A stretch of 13,141 bases of DNA from Bacteroidota bacterium. GTDB lineage: Bacteria > Bacteroidota > Bacteroidia > Flavobacteriales > Flavobacteriaceae. The notes below the pieces were generated by a model. The model had not been told where the DNA came from, searched no databases, and saw only the letters and a list, made by a program, of their open reading frames with translations. The stretch is from contig JAEYZX010000061.1 in assembly GCA_023427845.1 (NCBI GenBank), forward strand, positions 1 through 13,141. The letters run 5' to 3'. Positions 1 to 5,767 of the stretch are shown in pieces (positions within the stretch are counted from its first letter, which is position 1; every line of letters starts with the position of its first letter). The translations under genes and the position numbers were made by a program.

Positions 1-1
1 C

Positions 2-448
2 AGCTGGCTCGCGCACTATCTTGATCCGGTTATCAGAGGAAAAGCGATTGTGGCGCATCATTTTGGTCCGACTGAGTATGCATTGATGGCAATGGCTGTA
101 CTTGGCGGATTGATCGGAATCGGAATCGCTTATGCGAAGTACATCAAAAAATCGCAGTTGCCTGCCGAGGATAGCGAAATAACCGGATTCTCGAAAGTAT
201 TGTACAACAAATATTATCTCGACGAGATCTATATGGCCGTGATCGTAAATCCGATCAATGCGATGTCGCGTTTCTTCAGGGATACTTTTGAAACCGCAAT
301 TTCCGGATTCGTATTCGGATTGGGCCGTGTAACAAATGCAATCGGTACGCAAGGACGAACCTTACAGAACGGAAATGTCGGATTTTACCTGTTCGCTTTC
401 GTGCTTGGGGTATGTGCGATACTGTTTTACTTATTTATAGCGCAATAA
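2..448 (+). CDS. nuoL: NADH-quinone oxidoreductase subunit L, C-terminal part (partial)
   Basis: This is the last 148 residues of NuoL, the largest antiporter-like membrane subunit of respiratory complex I. The complex passes electrons from NADH to quinone and pumps protons across the inner membrane. The frame is open from base 2 with no stop, so the gene begins outside the window; the GTG at 50 is an internal codon. The visible part has a hydrophobic helix (about residues 26-45 of the fragment), then the NKYYLDEIY segment typical of the NuoL C-terminal region, a long amphipathic stretch that fits the start of the lateral helix region, and a final membrane helix ending at a TAA stop. It lies 5 bp before nuoM, in the usual nuoL-M-N order. 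The identification is firm because of the motif and the neighbours. Confidence 0.93.
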   Translation, partial: SWLAHYLDPVIRGKAIVAHHFGPTEYALMAMAVLGGLIGIGIAYAKYIKKSQLPAEDSEITGFSKVLYNKYYLDEIYMAVIVNPINAMSRFFRDTFETAISGFVFGLGRVTNAIGTQGRTLQNGNVGFYLFAFVLGVCAILFYLFIAQ

Positions 449-453
449 TTTAA

Positions 454-1896
454 ATGATGGATGTAACTTTAGTTTTAATTATTCTTTTAGCGGGCACATT
501 GGCCACTTATTTTTCAGGAGATAAACTCGCCCCAAAAATCGCGCTGTTTTTTAGTCTTGCCGCGCTCGCAGGTTCGATAGTGTTGTTGAATATGTTCAAT
601 TCGGGTGCCGATATAAATGTCAGCACACTCTGGATTTCTCGTCCGCAGGTATATTTTGCGCTCGAAGCCGATGGACTTTCGATGGCGATGTTGCTATTGA
701 CAACCGCGCTGATGCCATTGATCATCTTTTCATCGTTTGGCAACGTATTCCGGAACGCACGTAAATTCTACGCTCTTGTTATGTTCATGGCGTTTGCGAT
801 GGCCGGAACATTTTTGGCATCAGACGGATTTTTATACTATATATTCTGGGAACTTGCACTGATTCCGATTTATTTCATCGCGATGCTTTGGGGTAATGAC
901 GATGCCGAAGCACGAAAAAAAGCCGTGATCAAATTCTTCATCTATACCTTCGGCGGATCATTATTCATGCTTGTTGCGTTTGCGTATCTGTACCAAAAAA
1001 CAGGAAGTTTCATGATCGCTGACCTAAGCCGTGCAGCGCTCACAATGACCGAACAAGTTTGGATCTTCCTCGGATTTTTCATGGCGTATGCAATCAAGAT
1101 TCCGCTTGTGCCATTTCACACGTGGCAGGCGCCGGTTTATCAAAAAGCTCCAGCCGTTGGAACCATGCTGCTTTCCGGTATCATGCTTAAAATGGGACTT
1201 TACAGCATTTTGCGTTGGCAGCTTCCGATTGCGCCGCTTGCTGCGAAAGAATATAAATACATTTTCATCGCACTGGGAATTGCAGGTGTGATCTATGGAT
1301 CGATTGTGGCACTGCGACAGAAAGATTTAAAGAAGTTGCTGGCTTATTCATCACTTGCGCACGTCGGATTGATCGCGGCCGGAGCATATACGCTCACATT
1401 GGACGGATTCAGGGGCGCGGTTTTGCAAATGATCGCGCACGGTTTCGTGATCGTCGGATTGTTCTTTGCCGCAGAAATCATTTCGAGAAGATATGCGACG
1501 CACGAGATTTCGGGAATGGGTGGAATCAGGACTCAGACTCCGAAATTCACTTCGATGTTCCTGATATTGGTATTGGCATCGGTGGCTTTGCCCTCGACGT
1601 TTAACTTTGTCGGTGAATTTATGGTCTTGTACAGTTTAGCACAAATCAATATATGGTTTGCGATTTTAGGCGGACTGACAATTATTCTAGGCGCATACTA
1701 TATGTTGAAAATGTTCCAAAATGTTATGTTGGGTGAGACCAACGCAAAAGTTTTTGCAGATGTGACCTTTAATGAAGGACTTGTGATGGTAATCATCATC
1801 GCAGTACTGCTGTTCTTCGGGATGTATCCGAAACCGATCATTGAATTGATCACGCCAAGCCTTAACGAGATTATTAACGATATAAACCGATTTTAA
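454..1896 (+). CDS. nuoM: NADH-quinone oxidoreductase subunit M
   Basis: This is a complete 480-residue antiporter-like subunit of complex I, about the usual length, with many membrane helices. Residues expected for the proton channel are present: Glu133 in FWELALIPIYF, Lys215 in IKIPLVPFHTW and Lys246 in GIMLKMGLY. These correspond by family knowledge to the essential Glu and two Lys residues of NuoM. The start is the first of two adjacent ATG codons (454 and 457), and either could be used. There is no Shine-Dalgarno site, which is normal for Bacteroidota. The gene lies 5 bp after nuoL and 4 bp before nuoN, so the three are almost certainly cotranscribed and perhaps translationally coupled. 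No frameshift or missing residue is seen. Confidence 0.96.
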   Translation: MMDVTLVLIILLAGTLATYFSGDKLAPKIALFFSLAALAGSIVLLNMFNSGADINVSTLWISRPQVYFALEADGLSMAMLLLTTALMPLIIFSSFGNVFRNARKFYALVMFMAFAMAGTFLASDGFLYYIFWELALIPIYFIAMLWGNDDAEARKKAVIKFFIYTFGGSLFMLVAFAYLYQKTGSFMIADLSRAALTMTEQVWIFLGFFMAYAIKIPLVPFHTWQAPVYQKAPAVGTMLLSGIMLKMGLYSILRWQLPIAPLAAKEYKYIFIALGIAGVIYGSIVALRQKDLKKLLAYSSLAHVGLIAAGAYTLTLDGFRGAVLQMIAHGFVIVGLFFAAEIISRRYATHEISGMGGIRTQTPKFTSMFLILVLASVALPSTFNFVGEFMVLYSLAQINIWFAILGGLTIILGAYYMLKMFQNVMLGETNAKVFADVTFNEGLVMVIIIAVLLFFGMYPKPIIELITPSLNEIINDINRF

Positions 1897-1900
1897 GTAA

Positions 1901-3274
1901 ATGATCACTTTAGTAGCCATAACAATATTAGGTGTCTTGTGTCTTGCATTCGAGATTTTCAACCTACGGAAGGTGATAATTCCGTTTACGATTATCGGAT
2001 TACTTGCAATCCTTGGACTGACGATCTCGGAATACAATATTCCGCAGAGTTATTTCCACAACATGATTGCGGTCGATAATTTTTCGGTGACGTTTTCTTC
2101 GTTATTTATTATCCTTGCAATATTCCTCGTTGCGCTGAGTCACAATTTCTACGAAGACCACCCAACAAAGCTTTCGGATTATGTTGGCATTAAAATTTTC
2201 TTATTGGCCGGAGCCGTAGCAATGGTGTCGTTTGGAAACCTTTCGATGTTCTTCCTTGGACTCGAGGTCCTTTCGATCGCACTTTATATCCTGGCCGCAA
2301 GTAACCGACTTCAACTAAAAAGTAATGAAGCCGGAATGAAATATTTTCTGATGGGCGCATTTGCCTCGGCAATCATACTGTTTGGAATTTGCCTTGTTTA
2401 CGGTGCCATGGGAACATTTGACATCACCGAAATCAGCGAACTGACACGGTCGGCCGAACTACCCGATCAATGGTTCTTCTCGGGAATTGCATTGATTTTG
2501 ATTGGTATGTTGTTTAAGGTTGCGGCAGTTCCTTTTCACTTTTGGGCGCCTGACGTTTATGAAGGCTCGCCGACATTGACAACGACAACAATGAGTACGC
2601 TGACAAAAGTTGTGGCGATGGCAGCGCTTTACAAGCTGATTTCGGCGATGAATGTGCCATTCTCATATTCTTATGAAATGATTATCGCAGTGGTATCGGT
2701 ACTGTCGATGACTATCGGGAACATTATGGCACTACGCCAGGATAATGTAAAACGAATGCTCGCTTTTTCGGGGATTTCGCATGCAGGATTTATGCTGATG
2801 GCGCTTTTGGCGATGCCACTCGTTGCCGGGACATTATTATATTATGCGGCAGCTTATGCGCTTGCCGGAATCGCGGCGTTCACTGTAATTATGTACGTGT
2901 GTTTCAATAAAGAAAACGAATCGGTATTCAATTTCAACGGACTTGGGAAAACGAATCCGATGATGGCCGCTGTACTGACTTGTGCATTGCTTTCAATGGC
3001 CGGAATCCCGATTTTTGCCGGATTCTTTGCAAAATTCATATTATTCACGCAAACAATTGAAGCGGGCTATCTGGCAGTTGTGATTATTGCAGTGATAAAC
3101 TCAATTATAAGTGTCGGATATTATTTCAAGATCATTCTCGCAATGTATACCAAAGATGCATCCGAAGAACCGATAAAAGCCCCTGTGCTGTTTAAAGTCG
3201 TTGCATTGGTTTCGATACTATTAAACATCGCACTTGGACTTTTCCCGGCGTTGGTCACCGATTTGATCGTTTAA
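1901..3274 (+). CDS. nuoN: NADH-quinone oxidoreductase subunit N
   Basis: This is a complete 457-residue membrane subunit of complex I, the third antiporter-like protein of the nuoLMN block. The visible signatures are Glu122 in FLGLEVLSIALYILA, Lys206 in MLFKVAAVPFHFWAPDVYEG and Lys236 in STLTKVVAM. By family knowledge these match the channel Glu and Lys residues of NuoN. The PFHFWAPDVYEGSP stretch separates NuoN from NuoM, which has PFHTWQAPVYQKAP. It starts 4 bp after nuoM and is followed 14 bp later by a strong terminator hairpin, so it is the last gene of the operon, as in many nuo operons. The length and composition look normal. Confidence 0.96.
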   Translation: MITLVAITILGVLCLAFEIFNLRKVIIPFTIIGLLAILGLTISEYNIPQSYFHNMIAVDNFSVTFSSLFIILAIFLVALSHNFYEDHPTKLSDYVGIKIFLLAGAVAMVSFGNLSMFFLGLEVLSIALYILAASNRLQLKSNEAGMKYFLMGAFASAIILFGICLVYGAMGTFDITEISELTRSAELPDQWFFSGIALILIGMLFKVAAVPFHFWAPDVYEGSPTLTTTTMSTLTKVVAMAALYKLISAMNVPFSYSYEMIIAVVSVLSMTIGNIMALRQDNVKRMLAFSGISHAGFMLMALLAMPLVAGTLLYYAAAYALAGIAAFTVIMYVCFNKENESVFNFNGLGKTNPMMAAVLTCALLSMAGIPIFAGFFAKFILFTQTIEAGYLAVVIIAVINSIISVGYYFKIILAMYTKDASEEPIKAPVLFKVVALVSILLNIALGLFPALVTDLIV

Positions 3275-3288
3275 ATTATTATACGGAT

Positions 3289-3319
3289 AAAAAAAGCTGC
3301 TTTGGCAGCTTTTTTTTTT
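3289..3319 (+). terminator. intrinsic terminator of the nuo operon
   Basis: A perfect stem AAGCTGC / GCAGCTT with a TTTG loop (3301-3304) is followed by a run of T to 3319. The upstream A-run pairs with part of the T-tract. It lies 14 bp after the nuoN stop and fits the end of the complex I operon. Confidence 0.93.
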
Positions 3320-3361
3320 GAATAGCACCGAATAAAATCCGAAATTTATATAAAAACTATC

Positions 3362-3622
3362 ATGAAAAAGTTAGCACTGCTTTTCGGATTGACAATTTTA
3401 GGCTGTTCAGACGATAACGAACGTGAGGAAATCTGCGAAAACAGGCTTTGGGGACTGACAGAAAACTGCGGTCCGGATCCAAATGTTTGCGTTTACTTTG
3501 CCACTTTTGGTGAAAGTGAGGAATCGGCGGGAACGGTTGAAGTCGACCAATCTACCTACAACCATTATCTCGCTCTCGGAAACACGACCGACGGGTCTTT
3601 ATGCTGGCAGGGAACACAATAG
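3362..3622 (+). CDS. small acidic lipoprotein, probably surface-exposed
   Basis: This 86-residue protein starts with a short lipoprotein signal peptide (MKKLALLFGLTILGC), with a lipobox ILGC and acylated Cys15. The residues after the cysteine are SDDNE. By established work on Bacteroidota this acidic motif, close to the SDDFE/SDDDD type, acts as a lipoprotein export signal to the outer leaflet of the outer membrane. The mature part is acidic and holds four more cysteines (25, 36, 43, 81), enough for two disulfides. I recognise no domain and assign no function. It is a single gene after the nuo terminator, with a weak A/T-rich upstream region and no clear promoter match. It converges with the membrane protein gene at 3638. 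The signal peptide supports both the start and the reality of the gene. Confidence 0.75.
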   Translation: MKKLALLFGLTILGCSDDNEREEICENRLWGLTENCGPDPNVCVYFATFGESEESAGTVEVDQSTYNHYLALGNTTDGSLCWQGTQ

Positions 3623-3637
3623 CAGTCGATTTATGCT

Positions 3638-3862
3638 TTAGGACTTTCGTTTATTTAAGGTATAAATTCCACCTATTAAAAGAACGACAGCGAGCCCTAC
3701 AAAAAGATAACCCTGCTCTTTTCCGGAGTTGTCGGATGCTTCAATTTCCAAACCAAGCACTTCGACCGATTTGGAACTTTCTGAAATTTTATTTAATCCA
3801 ATGTATCCGAATGCGATACTGCCAATAAGCAGAATCAAGCCGATAATTTTTGCTGTGTTCAT
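3638..3862 (-). CDS. small two-helix membrane protein
   Basis: This 74-residue protein has a hydrophobic helix at about residues 4-24, a polar acidic middle segment (SESSKSVEVLGLEIEASDNSGKE; about 28-50), a second helix at about 51-67 and a basic tail (NKRKS). The layout resembles the short two-helix membrane proteins grouped as DUF3185, but that is an impression from topology and length, not a demonstrated match. The orientation is probably a periplasmic loop with both ends in the cytoplasm, from the Lys/Arg at both ends. The gene runs towards the lipoprotein gene with only 15 bp between the two stops and no hairpin there. The overlapping plus-strand frame (3601-3828) has no such organisation and is rejected. 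Function unknown. Confidence 0.7.
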   Translation of the reverse strand: MNTAKIIGLILLIGSIAFGYIGLNKISESSKSVEVLGLEIEASDNSGKEQGYLFVGLAVVLLIGGIYTLNKRKS

Positions 3863-4007
3863 GTCTTAGCGGTTTTAAGTTCATGTAATTTAACAAAAAT
3901 CCACGAGACTACAGTTGAGTTTTTTTATCAAGGATTTGTTCGACGGTTAGCGATTGTTCGAATCACGAATTAGTTGCGGATTTCAGGAAGACTAGGACTT
4001 GTTATTA

Positions 4008-4075
4008 CTAAACGCGCAGGTTTGAACCACAAGCTTTAAGACCAGCGTCTATTGCATAATCTAATTATCCGGAAC
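4008..4075 (-). pseudogene. tRNA-Leu-like remnant (decayed copy)
   Basis: Read on the minus strand, this stretch shares ordered blocks with the tRNA-Leu gene 75 bp away: CCGGAT at the acceptor/D-arm position, then TAGACG, CTGGTCT and AAA at the D-arm/anticodon position, then TGTGG, and then a T-loop-like GGTTCAAACC. The acceptor arm cannot form, since the 3' side after the T-arm does not pair with the 5' side. The T-stem pairs only with several G-T wobbles, so it is very unlikely to be functional. It lies in tandem with the real gene, beyond that gene's terminator. A decayed duplicate is the best reading; chance similarity is possible. Confidence 0.4.
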
Positions 4076-4112
4076 GGAGTAGTCTTTAAAAATAGTTGAC
4101 TCCATTCAAAAA

Positions 4113-4143
4113 TAGAAAAAGCCCCTTCATCTGAAGAGGCTTC
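4113..4143 (-). terminator. intrinsic terminator of the tRNA-Leu gene
   Basis: On the minus strand there is a ten-pair stem AGCCTCTTCA / TGAAGGGGCT with a GA loop and one wobble pair, followed by TTTTTC. It starts about 6 bases past the tRNA 3' end, so the tRNA is transcribed alone and the remnant beyond it is not read with it. Confidence 0.85.
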
Positions 4144-4148
4144 TAAAG

Positions 4149-4228
4149 TACCCGGAGCCGGAGTCGAACCGGCACGGTTTCCCACAGGTGTTTGAGACCA
4201 GCGCGTCTACCAATTCCGCCATCCGGGC
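4149..4228 (-). tRNA. tRNA-Leu(CAA)
   Basis: The 80-nt minus-strand sequence folds as a class II tRNA. The acceptor is GCCCGGA / TCCGGGT with a G-T first pair and discriminator A. The D-arm has the leucine-type GCG...CGC with AATTGGTAGA in the loop. The anticodon loop is CTCAAAC with anticodon CAA, and the T-arm is GCCGG-TTCGACT-CCGGC. Anticodon CAA reads UUG codons. CCA is not encoded. Two oddities: the anticodon stem has a T-T mismatch at 28-42, and the variable arm is short (11 nt, only two clear G-C pairs around AAA). The call is supported by the leucine-like D-arm, the discriminator A and a terminator just downstream. Confidence 0.95.
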
Positions 4229-4303
4229 ATTGCAGACAAAAATCAATTTCTTGATTTTACGCAACAAGCAGAAAACTTTCATTGACTGCCCGTAAACACG
4301 GTG

Positions 4304-4327
4304 CAAATATAAAAAACATTCCCGCAA
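4304..4327 (-). promoter_or_regulatory. probable promoter of tRNA-Leu
   Basis: On the minus strand TATATTTG (4311-4304) matches the Bacteroidota -7 consensus TAnnTTTG exactly. A TTG lies upstream at 4327-4325, but the spacer is 13 nt, shorter than the usual 17-19, so the -33 element is uncertain. Transcription would start near 4297, leaving a leader of about 70 nt for RNase P to remove. It is back to back with the prs promoter. Confidence 0.5.
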
Positions 4328-4355
4328 CTAAAACAAAAAATACTCGTTTTTATAC

Positions 4356-4385
4356 TTCGATACTACAATTTTATTCCTAAATTTG
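4356..4385 (+). promoter_or_regulatory. probable promoter of prs
   Basis: TAAATTTG (4378-4385) is an exact match to the Bacteroidota -7 consensus TAnnTTTG. It is preceded at a 19-nt spacing by TTC (4356-4358), one base off the -33 TTG. Transcription would begin near 4392, giving a leader of about 90 nt before the prs ATG. That leader contains a short open frame (4438-4479). Confidence 0.6.
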
Positions 4386-4437
4386 CACCTCGCTAACGCG
4401 TACACAACTAACTAACTACTACCGAGGCACTTCCGAA

Positions 4438-4479
4438 ATGCAAATTAGGGAGCGCAGCGGGTTTAAAACAACCAACTAA
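4438..4479 (+). CDS. possible 13-codon leader peptide before prs
   Basis: The predicted prs leader holds an ATG followed by 12 codons (MQIRERSGFKTTN) and a TAA that ends one base before the prs ATG (TAA-A-ATG). A GAGG lies 10 nt upstream of the small ATG, an unusual feature in a group that seldom uses Shine-Dalgarno sites. The tight junction would allow translational coupling to prs. A short frame of this size arises easily by chance and has no recognisable regulatory codons, so this is a weak call. Confidence 0.25.
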   Translation: MQIRERSGFKTTN

Positions 4480-4480
4480 A

Positions 4481-5422
4481 ATGCCACACCAGGAACCGGA
4501 AGCAAAGATTTTCGCTTGTTCACAAAGTGTCTATTTGGCTGAAAAGATTGCCAAGGATTACGGAGTCCCACTGGGAAAGGTCACGTTCTCAAAATACAGC
4601 GATGGGGAATTCCAACCCTCTTATGAAGAGTCAATCCGAGGATTGCGTGTTTTTATAGTGTGTTCAACATTTCCGAGTTCCGACAATTTGATGGAACTTT
4701 TATTGATGATCGACGCCGCAAAACGCGCTTCCGCCCGACATATAACCGCCGTTATTCCGTATTTCGGATGGGCGCGTCAGGACAGGAAAGACAAACCAAG
4801 AGTGCCGATTGGAGCTAAACTGGTCGCCAACCTATTACAGGCAGCCGGCGCAACGCGAATCATGACAATGGATTTGCATGCCGACCAGATCCAGGGGTTT
4901 TTCGAGAAACCTGTCGACCATTTATTTGCATCGACAATCTTTTTGCCGTACGTAAAAAGTCTCGGGCTCGACAACCTTACGATTGCATCACCCGATATGG
5001 GAGGCTCAAAAAGAGCTTATGCCTATTCGAAGTTTTTGGAATCGGATGTTGTGATTTGTTACAAGCAGCGAAAAATCGCGAATGTGATCGATACCATGGA
5101 GTTGATAGGCGAAGTCAAAGGCCGGAATGTAATCCTGGTTGACGACATGATTGATACCGGAGGCACACTGGCAAAGGCAGCCGATTTGATGATTGAAAAA
5201 GGCGCGTTGAGCGTAAGGGCAATTTGTACGCATGCGATCCTTTCGGGAGATGCATACGAGAAAATCGAAAAATCGAAATTGCTCGAACTCATAGTTACCG
5301 ATTCGATTCCGTTGAAGAAAGAATCAAAAAAGATAAGAGTGGTGAGTTGTGCGCCGCTTTTTGCAGAGGTTATGCACATGGTACATCACAACAACTCGAT
5401 TAGCGGGAAGTTTCTTATGTAG
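4481..5422 (+). CDS. prs: ribose-phosphate pyrophosphokinase (PRPP synthetase)
   Basis: This cytoplasmic enzyme transfers pyrophosphate from ATP to ribose 5-phosphate, giving PRPP, the precursor for purines, pyrimidines, NAD, histidine and tryptophan. The 313-residue length is normal for class I enzymes. Visible motifs in order are SDGEFQPSYEESIRG near residue 41, the ATP-binding WARQDRK (Arg99-Lys103), the metal/ATP loop DLHADQIQGFF (from Asp131), and the PRPP-binding signature VDDMIDTGGT (residues 220-229). All key residues are present. No in-frame start lies closer upstream, and the next upstream ATG is in another frame. The gene precedes rplY and pth, matching the prs-ctc-spoVC order of Bacillus. 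The 345-bp spacer to rplY holds repeats and no convincing terminator, so cotranscription cannot be ruled in or out. Confidence 0.97.
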   Translation: MPHQEPEAKIFACSQSVYLAEKIAKDYGVPLGKVTFSKYSDGEFQPSYEESIRGLRVFIVCSTFPSSDNLMELLLMIDAAKRASARHITAVIPYFGWARQDRKDKPRVPIGAKLVANLLQAAGATRIMTMDLHADQIQGFFEKPVDHLFASTIFLPYVKSLGLDNLTIASPDMGGSKRAYAYSKFLESDVVICYKQRKIANVIDTMELIGEVKGRNVILVDDMIDTGGTLAKAADLMIEKGALSVRAICTHAILSGDAYEKIEKSKLLELIVTDSIPLKKESKKIRVVSCAPLFAEVMHMVHHNNSISGKFLM

Positions 5423-5482
5423 CGGTTAGCTTGAAATTCCAATACGGAAATTCCAAATCCCAAACTGTCTTTTGGACACATT

Positions 5483-5622
5483 GGATTTTGGATTTTGGAA
5501 TTTTGAATTTGGAATTTTGAATTTGGAATTTGGAATTTGAAATTTGGATTTTGGATTTTGGATTTTGGAATTTGGATTTTGGAATTTAGATTTTGGATTT
5601 TGGATTTTGGAATTTGAAATTT
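5483..5622 (+). repeat. tandem heptamer array 1 (20 units, GGAWTTT)
   Basis: There are twenty consecutive 7-bp units with no phase slip. They are nine GGATTTT, seven GGAATTT and four variants that begin TG, GA or AG (TGAATTT twice, GAAATTT twice), with one further AGATTTT replacing a GGATTTT. Every unit ends in TTT. An opposite-strand copy (AAATTCCAAATCCCAAA, 5448-5464) lies just before the array and could fold back on it. The array fills much of the prs-rplY spacer (5423-5767). The minus-strand frame across it (5386-5730) translates to a low-complexity string and is not a gene. Function unknown. Confidence 0.9.
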
Positions 5623-5629
5623 CGAATCC

Positions 5630-5690
5630 GCGTTAGGGATTGAAGCTAGGTGCCATGCACCGCGAAAAGCCCGGCGCTTGCGCAACGCCC
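5630..5690 (-). repeat. fold-back (REP-like) intergenic element A
   Basis: The 61-bp segment is bounded by GCGTT (5630-5634) and AACGC (5684-5688), which pair with each other. It contains the small hairpin GGTGC-CAT-GCACC (5649-5661) and the near-palindrome GGCGCTTGCGCAACGCC (5673-5689). On the minus strand it reads GGGCGTT... to ...TTCAATCCCTAACGC. From memory, this resembles dispersed intergenic repeats of Flavobacteriia; I could not verify that. It directly follows heptamer array 1. Confidence 0.45.
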
Positions 5691-5696
5691 AAAAAA

Positions 5697-5727
5697 GCTG
5701 AACGCTGCTTGCTGAAAGCTGACGGCT
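5697..5727 (+). repeat. short GC-richer heptamer run (GCTGAnn)
   Basis: Four phased 7-bp units GCTGAAC, GCTGCTT, GCTGAAA and GCTGACG are followed by a partial GCT. The period equals that of the two A/T-rich arrays, but the unit sequence is unrelated. It lies 40 bp before the rplY start, so it may be in the 5' leader of rplY. Downstream of it the sequence is only A/T-rich, with no promoter that fits the consensus well. Confidence 0.6.
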
Positions 5728-5767
5728 CAAAAAAAGTATTTTTTTTATTAATTATATACATTTTACA

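Noticed and set aside
2190..2372. Minus-strand frame within nuoN and similar frames inside nuoM, prs, pth and the proteases
   Set aside because: They lie wholly inside confidently identified genes and show no domain, signal or start context.
3601..3828. 75-codon plus-strand frame overlapping the small membrane protein gene
   Set aside because: It has no signal, domain or sensible composition. The opposite strand encodes a well-formed two-helix protein.
4127..4327. 66-codon minus-strand frame with MAELVDALVSNTCGK
   Set aside because: This is the well-known false translation of a tRNA-Leu gene.
5483..5622. CRISPR array as explanation for the heptamer repeats
   Set aside because: There are no spacers: units of 7 bp are directly adjacent and no cas genes are present.
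5386..5730. 114-codon minus-strand frame over the prs-rplY spacer, rich in Asn, Ser, Lys, Gln, Ile and Pro
   Set aside because: It is the translation of the 7-bp array, which gives a 7-residue pattern through all three frames. It overlaps the prs end and has no start context or domain.
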